Origin: Prochlorococcus sp. AG-347-I21
Lineage (GTDB): Bacteria; Cyanobacteriota; Cyanobacteriia; PCC-6307; Cyanobiaceae
Length of the DNA stretch: 64,000 nucleotides
NCBI GenBank assembly: GCA_003279055.1
Contig: QCBP01000005.1
Location: 35,034 to 99,033 of the forward strand
Direction of reading: 5' to 3'
Position numbers and translations under genes: made by a program. Under the pieces are notes generated by a model. That model did not search any database. It was not told where the DNA came from and worked only from the letters and a program-made list of their open reading frames with translations. Positions 43,912 to 51,504 of the stretch are shown here, in pieces (within the stretch, counting starts at the first letter, position 1; every line of letters starts with the position of its first letter).

Positions 43912-44041
43912 TTTTTATATCTTTTCCAATAAAGATTTATTAGATAAATTTTTTGATTTTTGTAGAGAATATCGACAAGAAATTCCACATCAAAAGATGG
44001 CTGAGATTTTAAGAGAATATGCAGATAGATTAGATGAATGA
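43904..44041 (+). pseudogene. Open frame without a usable start
   Basis: After the microprotein operon the frame continues LLDKFFDFCREYRQEIPHQK followed by MAEILREYADRLDE and a TGA at 44039. It reads like a compact helical protein, but no ATG, GTG or TTG precedes it in frame after the stop at 43901. It could be a gene that lost its start, use a rare start, or begin at the internal ATG 44002. Confidence 0.3.
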
Positions 44042-44160
44042 TAAATAATAGCAGAACTAAGAAGGTATTAAGAGAATAAAATTTCTAGCAAGATTTATAC
44101 AAATTTTTTTAAAGTTGGAATAAATTTTTTGAAGATATTTTCCTTGCAATTATTCATAAT

Positions 44161-44277
44161 TTGAGATTTTTTTTGATCCTTAATCCGTACAATTTTGTTC
44201 CTCTAACCGCACGCATAAAACTTGAAATTTACTATTCAAATGAATTAGAACATAGTTGTAGTAAAGGGGTAAGTCTT
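44161..44277 (+). pseudogene. Segment homologous to the microprotein at 59020, fused in frame to the next gene
   Basis: In frame with the following gene, this segment encodes LNPYNFVPLTARIKLEIYYS NELEHS. The microprotein at 59020 has LFPYQYVHQTAHIRYAVFCS NQLEQR, with 11 of 25 residues identical and no gaps. Here there is no stop before the next ATG, so the two would make an 89-residue fusion if TTG 44161 is used. Either a decayed small gene or a true fusion. Confidence 0.4.
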
Positions 44278-44430
44278 ATGGCACTAAATGACACATTTAC
44301 TATCCAAGAAATTAATTTGGATAAAAAAGACCTTTCATTTGATAATAAGCTCAAAAATATTGAAGCTTATTGGAATAATGAATGTACAGAACATCCGAGT
44401 AACAACCATTGCAAGATTTTTTGTGATTAA
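44278..44430 (+). CDS. 50-aa microprotein with ECxxxP...CxxxC end
   Basis: ATG 44278 with an AAAGGGG site upstream opens MALNDTFTIQEINLDKKDLS and ends AYWNNECTEHPSNNHCKIFC D. The Cys-rich end matches the microprotein at 44634-44780 (NKECIDYPNQEDCLVCCN). The pair of three-Cys tails could bind metal. Function unknown. Confidence 0.65.
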   Translation: MALNDTFTIQEINLDKKDLSFDNKLKNIEAYWNNECTEHPSNNHCKIFCD

Positions 44431-44516
44431 AAACTTTAACTTTTAGGTATTCTTACGCTTGATTTTTACATAATACCCGTACTAAATAATAATCAGATAG
44501 AAAGGAGGACAAGCAA

Positions 44517-44618
44517 ATGACTAATTTAGGTATAGAAATTTTATTTTGGACAATTTTAATTTCTTATCTGGGATTAAGGTTTTCTCAAACTTGGAATGGA
44601 TTCAAAAAACAGTATTAA
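44517..44618 (+). CDS. 33-aa membrane microprotein
   Basis: ATG 44517 with the very strong site AAAGGAGGA opens MTNLGIEILFWTILISYLGL and ends RFSQTWNGFKKQY. One helix. Followed after 15 bp by the 48-aa Cys microprotein, with its own AGGAG site, so the two form an operon. Confidence 0.65.
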   Translation: MTNLGIEILFWTILISYLGLRFSQTWNGFKKQY

Positions 44619-44633
44619 TTAGGAGAATAGAAA

Positions 44634-44780
44634 ATGAAACTACAAACTCAGTTCACGGTTCCAAACAAAAAATTAAAAGATCTTGATTATGTTAAAAAAG
44701 TAGATTTTTTAGAAGAAATTTTAAATAAAGAATGTATAGATTATCCAAATCAAGAAGATTGCCTGGTTTGTTGCAATTAA
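44634..44780 (+). CDS. 48-aa microprotein with ECxxxP...CxxCC end
   Basis: ATG 44634 with AGGAG upstream opens MKLQTQFTVPNKKLKDLDYV and ends ILNKECIDYPNQEDCLVCCN. Paralogous in its tail to the gene at 44278. Acidic helix plus Cys-rich end. Function unknown. Confidence 0.65.
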   Translation: MKLQTQFTVPNKKLKDLDYVKKVDFLEEILNKECIDYPNQEDCLVCCN

Positions 44781-44859
44781 AAATCAAAAAATAGCTGTTT
44801 TTTAAAAGTAAATAAATTTTTATTAGTATTTATAAATTTTCTAAAAGGGAGTTAACACT

Positions 44860-45378
44860 ATGGAATTAAGATTCTTCCCAATAAATATTTTTAGAGAGAC
44901 TCCAAAAGTCACATTCTTCGATGCAGGTATAGATAGTTCTAATGGTTCTGATGTTGTGATCCATTCTGGAGAAGCTATATCTCCTCCAGATGATTTAAAA
45001 GATGAGCAATATTACGTTCACAATCATCAAATTGACCACAATTTAGTTATCACTGGAGAAAGGACATTTGTTTTAATAAATCCTTCCTGGGATGAACCTC
45101 ATCATGTGATTTATTTAAATAGATCTATGGGAGCATTAGAAATTCCTGTAGGAACTTATCACAGATCTATCTCAGGAAAAGAAGGTAGTATTGTTTTAAA
45201 CCAACCCAAAAGAGATAAATTTTTTGATCCTTCTAAAGAATTTACCCCTCAAAAGTTAGACAAAATTAATTTAATTAAGGCAAGAAAAAGTCCGCCTGTT
45301 TATTGGATTTACGAAAATAACAAAATCAAAAGAGTCTTTTTTAATCCTCTAGAAAGAAAAGTTAAAACTCTTGTTTGA
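44860..45378 (+). CDS. Cupin-like (RmlC-fold) hypothetical protein
   Basis: 172 residues. HSGEAISPPDDLKDEQYYVH NHQIDHN and GERTFVLINPSWDEPHHVIY LNRSMGALEIPVGTYHRSIS read as two strands-rich halves with scattered His (VHNHQIDHN, EPHHV, TYHRS) typical of sugar-isomerase-like cupins. Starts with a good GGGAG site. Overlaps the TTG that could start the LOG gene by 8 bp, so the two are in one operon. Confidence 0.7.
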   Translation: MELRFFPINIFRETPKVTFFDAGIDSSNGSDVVIHSGEAISPPDDLKDEQYYVHNHQIDHNLVITGERTFVLINPSWDEPHHVIYLNRSMGALEIPVGTYHRSISGKEGSIVLNQPKRDKFFDPSKEFTPQKLDKINLIKARKSPPVYWIYENNKIKRVFFNPLERKVKTLV

Positions 45379-45379
45379 A

Positions 45380-46234
45380 ATGAAAAAACATATATCCCCT
45401 AGTAATAATTTAAAAAACCTGAATTTAATTATTAATTCTGATACTTATAAATTGGCTCACGAAGATATTGGTTTACTTAGCCGAAATGAAATGCGTGGAG
45501 TCAGAATGCTTCTTGAAATTACTAAACCAGATTTAATCCTTGAAGAAAATAAAATTCTTTCAACAATAATTATTTTTGGAGGCGCAAGCATTACAGAAGA
45601 ATCAAATATAAAAAAGAGACTTGAAAATATAGAAGAGTTAATTAAAAAAAATCCTAAATCGATACTTTTAAAACGTAATTTAAATAGATTAGAAAATTTG
45701 CTTCTGATGAGTCATTACTATCAATCCGCAAGGGAGTTTTCTAAACTTGCTTCAATTAGTAATCAAAATAAAAACTGTAATTCTCATGTGATTGTTACAG
45801 GTGGGGGGCCAGGAATTATGGAAGCTGCTAATAGAGGTGCATTTGAAGCAAATTGTAAATCTATAGGGTTAAATATCAGTCTGCCTAATGAACAAATCCC
45901 AAATGCTTTTATAACTCCAGGTCTTTGCTTTAAGTTTAATTATTTTGCATTAAGAAAGATCCATTTTGTCATGCGATCAGTAGCTGCTGTATTTTTTCCT
46001 GGAGGTTTTGGAACACTAGATGAATTATTTGAACTATTGACACTTTGCCAAACAGGAATGAAAACTAAAATCCCAATCATACTTTTTGGTAGAGATTATT
46101 GGAATAATATTATTAACTTCGAATATCTAGCTGATCTTGGATTAATTTCAGATGAAAACTTAAATCTTTTCCAATATGCAGACACCGCACCAGAAGCATG
46201 GGAAATTATCAAATCATCAAAAATCTCAGCTTAA
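45380..46234 (+). CDS. LOG-family protein (TIGR00730, lysine decarboxylase-like)
   Basis: 284 residues from ATG 45380 (a TTG at 45371 is also possible). The Rossmann core has STIIIFGGASITEESNIKKR, HVIVTGGGPGIMEAANRGAF, the LOG motif VFFPGGFGTLDELFELLTLC and IILFGRDYW. PGGxGTxxE is the nucleotide-ribose hydrolase motif. Likely a purine-ribonucleotide phosphoribohydrolase; cytokinin making in bacteria is not implied. Confidence 0.9.
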   Translation: MKKHISPSNNLKNLNLIINSDTYKLAHEDIGLLSRNEMRGVRMLLEITKPDLILEENKILSTIIIFGGASITEESNIKKRLENIEELIKKNPKSILLKRNLNRLENLLLMSHYYQSAREFSKLASISNQNKNCNSHVIVTGGGPGIMEAANRGAFEANCKSIGLNISLPNEQIPNAFITPGLCFKFNYFALRKIHFVMRSVAAVFFPGGFGTLDELFELLTLCQTGMKTKIPIILFGRDYWNNIINFEYLADLGLISDENLNLFQYADTAPEAWEIIKSSKISA

Positions 46235-46262
46235 AAATAAGCTAATTATTTTTAAATAACTT

Positions 46263-46586
46263 TTAATTACTTAATTTATAATTTGTTTTAACAGTTTTTA
46301 TTATTGAATCTTGTGGTTCTTCACTTGGGAAACAATTAATAATCCTATATTTGCCTCCTTTTTTATCAGTCTCAACAACTGTAAATTCAACGTATTTACC
46401 AATTCCATCTCTTAAATCCTTAACTTCAGTATTAATTATCTCTTCTTTATCATTTTCTATAATACGAGATTTACCTCCGCAACTTAACAAAGCGTTCCCC
46501 TCAGTGAGAAAAAAATCTTTGTCATTACTGCAAGAAGATAAGAAAGATAAAGAGACTATTATTAGTATAAAATTCTTCATAATCAA
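46263..46586 (-). CDS. Small lipoprotein
   Basis: 107 residues. Signal LIIVSLSFLSSCSNDKD with a lipobox-like FLSSC (Cys at about residue 19), then ALLSCGGKSRIIENDKEEII and GGKYRIINCFPSEE. A second Cys pair is possible after export. Outer- or inner-membrane lipoprotein of unknown role. Confidence 0.65.
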   Translation of the reverse strand: MIMKNFILIIVSLSFLSSCSNDKDFFLTEGNALLSCGGKSRIIENDKEEIINTEVKDLRDGIGKYVEFTVVETDKKGGKYRIINCFPSEEPQDSIIKTVKTNYKLSN

Positions 46587-46695
46587 CTTTTTTGTACTTA
46601 ATTACATTATCAATAAAGTTTATTAAATATGTAGTCAAATCCCTACCAAATTAAAAATTTAATTAATAATATTTGTGAACTAAATAGAAATTATT

Positions 46696-47718
46696 TTAGA
46701 AAGAAATGCCCGATGCATTTAGAAAATCTTTATAAATATTTTGCCAGTGTATAATCCTTTGTTCAAGTATATTAGGCGGACCAAGTTTAAAATTTTCGAG
46801 ATAAGACTTATGAACTGATTCGACAATAACTTTATCTTCTCCAAGAAATTCTAATATACTTTTTTTCCAATTTTCTAAATCATTTTTACATAAAGAAGCA
46901 GAGGCTAATTTAATTTCAATAATACACTGACCAATATTTTTAGGAAGATAATTTATTAAAACAATCCCTTTACCAGGCCAGATTATTAGATGGGTCCATG
47001 GGAGTAATCCAAAGGTATATAGATTTCCTTCACTACTAAGTGGGGTAACAAGTACATTACAAAATTCACTGAAGAAATACCTGTAGTTTTTAATTGGACC
47101 TTGTTCTTTATGTAGGGTATCTTTATGAGCTATTGCTACATGATAATCGTCAAGTGTATTGTCATGGGCAATTTTCCAATTGCAATTTAAGGTATCAGAA
47201 AATTCAGAAAAAATGCTGTAATTCATATCCCATTGATCATTACATTTTCTCCCAACAAGCTCAATTTGATCATCTATAGATATTGGTTTCTTACTGAAAT
47301 TAATCCAAATTAAAGGTCCATTTATTAAAGAGTTAACTTTTTCTAAAAAATAATCCTCTGTTTCTATTTTTGTTTCAAAATTGTTTTTTAATGGCAAGGT
47401 TTTAAGTTTGCCAAAACTATCAAAAGTCCAGCCATGGTAAGGACAAAAAATATTTTTAGAAGGATTTAATTTTGTTTTTGGCAAACACAATTTTGACCCA
47501 CGATGAGGGCATCTATTTTTGAAAACAGTTATTAAGTTTTTTTCTGAACAAGAGATTAATAATGATTGATTAAAGAATTTTTTTTCCAATATTTCTCCAG
47601 GTTTAATTTCTCCTATGAAAATCAATGGGTGCCAATAATTTTTTGAATAGTTTTCTAATTCAAGTTCAAAAATTTTTTGTTCGCTATAAAGCCAAGTAGG
47701 CAAAAAACTATTTGACAT
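46696..47718 (-). CDS. Rieske [2Fe-2S] non-haem iron oxygenase, alpha subunit-like
   Basis: 340 residues. Rieske cluster motif CPHRGSKLC ... FCPYHGWTFD (CxH and CxxH, about residues 70-94). The mononuclear iron site is in NCNWKIAHDNTLDDYHVAIAHK with two His and an Asp-rich bridge (about residues 178-199). This is a full oxygenase alpha-subunit layout of the choline/carnitine-monooxygenase or ring-hydroxylating type. It is the last gene of the guanidine-type operon, 3 bp after the ATPase, which suggests it acts on the imported compound. Confidence 0.9.
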   Translation of the reverse strand: MSNSFLPTWLYSEQKIFELELENYSKNYWHPLIFIGEIKPGEILEKKFFNQSLLISCSEKNLITVFKNRCPHRGSKLCLPKTKLNPSKNIFCPYHGWTFDSFGKLKTLPLKNNFETKIETEDYFLEKVNSLINGPLIWINFSKKPISIDDQIELVGRKCNDQWDMNYSIFSEFSDTLNCNWKIAHDNTLDDYHVAIAHKDTLHKEQGPIKNYRYFFSEFCNVLVTPLSSEGNLYTFGLLPWTHLIIWPGKGIVLINYLPKNIGQCIIEIKLASASLCKNDLENWKKSILEFLGEDKVIVESVHKSYLENFKLGPPNILEQRIIHWQNIYKDFLNASGISF

Positions 47719-47721
47719 TAT

Positions 47722-48483
47722 TTATTTTTTTTGGAGGCTTCTTAAAAAATCAGATAACTCATATCTTAATTTTGCAAAATCCGAATCAAGTTTCAATTTA
47801 TCTAAATCTCCTTTTTGTAGATCTACCTTAACTTCTTTTATGATTCTTCCAGGATTAGGTGCCAAAATACATATTTGCTGAGAGAGAGCTAATGCTTCTT
47901 CAATATCATGGGTTATAAGTAAAACTGTCAATGAAGTTTTTTTCCATAATTCATAGAGAAATTTCTGCATAGATTCTCTTATCTGTAAATCTAAGGCTCC
48001 AAAAGGTTCATCTAAAAGTAGAATTTTAGGGTTAGTCGCTAAAGCTCTTGCTATTGCAACCCTTTGTTGCATTCCTCCAGATAATTCTTTTGGATACTTA
48101 TTTCCCGAATCCTGAAGACCTACTACTTCTAATAAATAAGATGTCCTATATTTTATTTCTTTCAACTTATAAGAATTTAAATTCATTCCAAAGGCAATAT
48201 TCTCAGATGCTGTGAGCCAAGGGAAAAGACTATATTTCTGAAAAACCATTCCTCTATCCAATCCTGGTCCACTAACTATTTTTCCATCTACTTTTACGTT
48301 CCCTTTAGATGGACTCTCAAGCCCAGCAATAATCCTCAATATAGTACTTTTACCTGATCCAGAGCTCCCAACAAGAGTTTTAAATTCGCCAGAACTTATT
48401 GAAAAGCTTATTCCCTCAATTGCCTTTTTTCTATTTGAACCTTCCCCAAAATATTTTGAAATATTATTAACATCTAATTTCAT
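47722..48483 (-). CDS. ABC transporter ATPase, nitrate/sulfonate/taurine type
   Basis: 253 residues. Walker A VGSSGSGKSTILRIIAG, signature ELSGGMQQRVAIARALA, Walker B ILLLDEPFGALD and the switch His LLITHDIEEALALS. FQKYSLFPWLTASENIAFGM is typical of SsuB/TauB/NrtD importer ATPases. It works with the permease and binding protein encoded directly upstream. Confidence 0.95.
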   Translation of the reverse strand: MKLDVNNISKYFGEGSNRKKAIEGISFSISSGEFKTLVGSSGSGKSTILRIIAGLESPSKGNVKVDGKIVSGPGLDRGMVFQKYSLFPWLTASENIAFGMNLNSYKLKEIKYRTSYLLEVVGLQDSGNKYPKELSGGMQQRVAIARALATNPKILLLDEPFGALDLQIRESMQKFLYELWKKTSLTVLLITHDIEEALALSQQICILAPNPGRIIKEVKVDLQKGDLDKLKLDSDFAKLRYELSDFLRSLQKK

Positions 48484-49302
48484 TTAAACAGCCCATTTAC
48501 ATGTACGTCTAAGTAGCAATCTAAAACTCATATCCAAAGCAAATCCTATTAATCCAAGAACTATTAATTCTGCAAATATTTGATCTGTGCGAAAAAATCT
48601 TTGAGCCAGTTGAATCCTTTTACCTAAACCAACTTCTGCTGCAATTAACTCGGCAACGATTACTAAATTCCATGAAGTTGCAATATTAATTCTTAAAGTA
48701 TCTATAATACTTGGCAATGAATATCTGGCTATAACTCTGATCAATAAATCTTTTGTATTACCTCCTAAAGTAAGCGTTGTTTCAATGAGTTCTTTGGGTA
48801 CAAATTTTACTGAATCCATAACCATCAAAACATTAAAGTAAACGGTACCAATGAAAATTAATGCAATTTTTGGAGCCTCTTCAATTCCTAAATAAATAAT
48901 AAGTAAAGGAGAAAAAGCAGCAGCAGGCATATACCTAAGCATCGCAATTAATGGTTCACATAACGCACAAAAAGAAGGGAAAGAACCCATTAAAATTCCT
49001 AAAGGAATTGAAAAAATTGTTGCAATTATAAAACCAGCAAATACCCTACCAGTACTTGCAAAAATATCTTCAAATAATATTCCACTTTCAGCCATATCCA
49101 AAAGAGAATAAAAGACCGCTAAAGGTGATGGTAAAAACATTTCACTTACAAGTTTTAATTGACAAACTAATGTCCAAATTAAAAGTGGAAGCAAAAGTGA
49201 GGCTATTTGAAGAAATATTTTATTTAATTTTTTCGGTTCACTACCAAATGAAAAGAGGGATAAAAAATATTTATCCCTCTTGATTAATTTCGAACTAACC
49301 AT
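48484..49302 (-). CDS. ABC transporter permease, nitrate/sulfonate/taurine type
   Basis: 272 residues with six helices. The coupling helix region is RYMPAAAFSPLLIIYLGIEEAPKIAL and ETTLTLGGNTKDLLIRVIARYSLPSI in pieces, typical of SsuC/TauC. WNLVIVAELIAAEVGLGKRI is the C-terminal conserved loop. Its start is 16 bp after the binding-protein gene and its stop abuts the ATPase gene start, so translation is coupled. Confidence 0.95.
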   Translation of the reverse strand: MVSSKLIKRDKYFLSLFSFGSEPKKLNKIFLQIASLLLPLLIWTLVCQLKLVSEMFLPSPLAVFYSLLDMAESGILFEDIFASTGRVFAGFIIATIFSIPLGILMGSFPSFCALCEPLIAMLRYMPAAAFSPLLIIYLGIEEAPKIALIFIGTVYFNVLMVMDSVKFVPKELIETTLTLGGNTKDLLIRVIARYSLPSIIDTLRINIATSWNLVIVAELIAAEVGLGKRIQLAQRFFRTDQIFAELIVLGLIGFALDMSFRLLLRRTCKWAV

Positions 49303-49318
49303 TTTAATTTTGTATTAA

Positions 49319-50317
49319 TTAGCTGATGTTTTTAACGAACGAAGAGTCAAATAATTTACTCATATCTGGTTTTTCAGGAATAAATCCTACCTTTACCATA
49401 AAGTCTGCCATTTGTTTCGCTGCATAAGGCATATATTTCATACCGAACCCATCACTAAAAGCTTCTAAATTTTCTTCCAAAGAAAAGAACCTAGTTCCAC
49501 CTTTATATTGTTTGTATTCGCGTGTTGGGATCCCAGCTCGCTTTGCCATGATCTTTTCAGATTTTCTTGGATTTTTTTCCATGAATTCTCTTACATCCCA
49601 CCATGTTTTAACAATTTTTTGAACATCATCTGGTCTTTCAGAAATCAAATCTCCGCTTACAGCTAATAGATCAGGGATTGCACCAGGATATTCTTTTGAA
49701 CTAGCAATAACTCTTGCTCCAGGCCTCTTCATTGCGGTTCCTGTAAATGGAGGGAATGCACCAACTGCATCAACTTTTCCTGCTGCGAATGCAGTTGCAG
49801 CCTGATCAGTCGGAAGACCTTTAATAATGACATCATCCCTAGTTAATCCAACATCATTAAGAGCTAAAACAAGTAAAAAATCATCTACAACACCTTCTTC
49901 TACTGCTACTGTTTTACCTTTTAAATCAGCAACACTTTTAATTGATTTATCTGCAATTATTTGGTCATTCCCTGCAGAATTATCATTAACTAAAACAACT
50001 ACTTCCCCTCCATTCTCTCCTGGCAAGAACGAAATAGTATCATTAAGAGTCTGTGAATTTCCATCAATTTTACCAGCAGCAAAAGTTTCCATGGATTGGA
50101 CATATCCATCAAACCATTTCATCTGAACATTAACTCCATTTTTTTCAAACATTTTTTGATCAACAGCTATCGCCCAGGGCCACCATCCTGCCCAGTTACT
50201 GTATCCCAAAGTGATTGGATCACCTTTTGGAGCTGCAGGACTTGATAGTGTACTTAATGAAATCGCTAATATTAGAGCCAGCAAAGAAGCAAAGAAAACT
50301 CTCAATTTTTTAAACAT
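49319..50317 (-). CDS. ABC transporter substrate-binding protein, NMT1/SsuA type
   Basis: 332 residues with a signal peptide (residues 1-28, FFASLLALILAISLSTLSSP). The mature start ITLGYSNWAGWWPWAIAVDQ has a cluster of Trp residues that could form an aromatic cage for a cation such as guanidinium. VKMFDGY-like WFDGYVQSMETFAAGKID and FAAGKVDAVGAFPPFTG follow the SsuA/NMT1 pattern. Periplasmic. Context (GdmH, HypAB) suggests guanidine or a derivative as ligand; nitrate, taurine and sulfonates are possible alternatives. Confidence 0.9.
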   Translation of the reverse strand: MFKKLRVFFASLLALILAISLSTLSSPAAPKGDPITLGYSNWAGWWPWAIAVDQKMFEKNGVNVQMKWFDGYVQSMETFAAGKIDGNSQTLNDTISFLPGENGGEVVVLVNDNSAGNDQIIADKSIKSVADLKGKTVAVEEGVVDDFLLVLALNDVGLTRDDVIIKGLPTDQAATAFAAGKVDAVGAFPPFTGTAMKRPGARVIASSKEYPGAIPDLLAVSGDLISERPDDVQKIVKTWWDVREFMEKNPRKSEKIMAKRAGIPTREYKQYKGGTRFFSLEENLEAFSDGFGMKYMPYAAKQMADFMVKVGFIPEKPDMSKLFDSSFVKNIS

Positions 50318-50417
50318 TTTTGAAAAAAAATATTACGTACTATCAATACTCAAGAAAAAGCAAATCTAAAGTTGTAATGACTGATACTTTTAAGAGATTA
50401 CTCTTACTTAATCAATA

Positions 50418-51101
50418 TTAATTATTTTTAAATTTCAGAATCTTTTTACTAATCCAATCTTGCCATAAATGGAATCCAGACTTGGTTATCGAAGAAATTT
50501 CTATCACATCTGCCTTAGGGTTAGTTGAAGCTATGTTCGATTTTAATTCGTTAATATCAAAATTCAAATGGGGTAACAAATCAACTTTAGTTATCAAAAT
50601 TAAATCTGCTTCTCTAAACATTATTGGATATTTTAAAGGTTTATCCTCACCTTCGGTAATACTTAAAAGAGCAACTTTAAAATGTTCTCCAATCTCAAAT
50701 TCTGCAGGACAAACTAAATTTCCTACATTTTCCACTAACAAAATATCTAGTAAATTAGGATTTATTTTTTTTTCTAATAATTTCAAACCTCCACTAACCA
50801 TATTCGCATCGAGATGACATGCTCTTCCAGTTGTAATTGGTACTACTGGAATATTTAATTTTTCTAATCTTGCCGCATCAAGATTAGTGGTCATATCACC
50901 CTCTAAAACAGCACTGTGAAATTTTTTTGAAAGATCTTCTAAAGTTATTTCAAGTAATCTCGTTTTTCCTGCACCAGGACTACTCATTATGTTCAAGCAA
51001 AGCAAATTATAATTATTAAACTTGATTTTATTTTTCTCAGCTTGATGACTATTTTGATGAAGAATATTTAATTCAATTTTGTCTGAAATTGGTAAATGCA
51101 T
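50418..51101 (-). CDS. hypB: HypB-type nickel-insertion GTPase
   Basis: 227 residues. Walker A MSSPGAGKTRLLE, EGDMTTNLDAARLEKLNIPV, GRACHLDANMVSGGL and LVENVGNLVCPAEFEIGEH are the HypB signatures (metal-binding Cys-His included). The His-rich N-terminal nickel store of some HypB proteins is absent. HypB with HypA loads nickel into client enzymes; Prochlorococcus has no NiFe hydrogenase in my knowledge, and here the client is most likely the adjacent ureohydrolase. Confidence 0.93.
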   Translation of the reverse strand: MHLPISDKIELNILHQNSHQAEKNKIKFNNYNLLCLNIMSSPGAGKTRLLEITLEDLSKKFHSAVLEGDMTTNLDAARLEKLNIPVVPITTGRACHLDANMVSGGLKLLEKKINPNLLDILLVENVGNLVCPAEFEIGEHFKVALLSITEGEDKPLKYPIMFREADLILITKVDLLPHLNFDINELKSNIASTNPKADVIEISSITKSGFHLWQDWISKKILKFKNN

Positions 51102-51141
51102 TTATATTTGAAAATACGTCTTTATTCTAGATATTAAATTT

Positions 51142-51498
51142 CTACTTTTCTTTAAAATCAATAGATGCGATTTTTAATTCCCTCCCACTAATAATTTCCT
51201 CTAAATTAAAATTGCAACATGGAGATTTATATCCATTCTCTTTCTTTGGAAAATATAATCTATTGCATTTAGAGCATTTCCCTTCAAAAGGTATTGTCTC
51301 AATTGTAATCTCAGAGGAATCTAACCAAGAACCCAATACTGCAGCATTAAAAGTATTAATTAATGATATTGGTTCTACGCAAGTAAATTCCCCAATCTTA
51401 AGATTAATCTTTTCAACAACTATTTTTTTTTTATTTTTTTTCTCTGCCCACTCTTCCATGGAAAGAATAAGGCATTTTGTCATATCTACTTCATGCAC
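51142..51498 (-). CDS. hypA: HypA-type nickel metallochaperone
   Basis: 118 residues. The essential MHE nickel motif at the N-terminus (MHEVDMTKCLILSMEEW) and the zinc site GKCSKCNRLYFP ... SPCCNFNLEEIISGRELKI (two CxxC/CC pairs) are intact. Standard HypA length. It begins 6 bp after the ureohydrolase stop codon, so they are co-translated, as expected for a client and its nickel chaperone. Confidence 0.93.
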   Translation of the reverse strand: MHEVDMTKCLILSMEEWAEKKNKKKIVVEKINLKIGEFTCVEPISLINTFNAAVLGSWLDSSEITIETIPFEGKCSKCNRLYFPKKENGYKSPCCNFNLEEIISGRELKIASIDFKEK

Positions 51499-51504
51499 GA
51501 AAAT

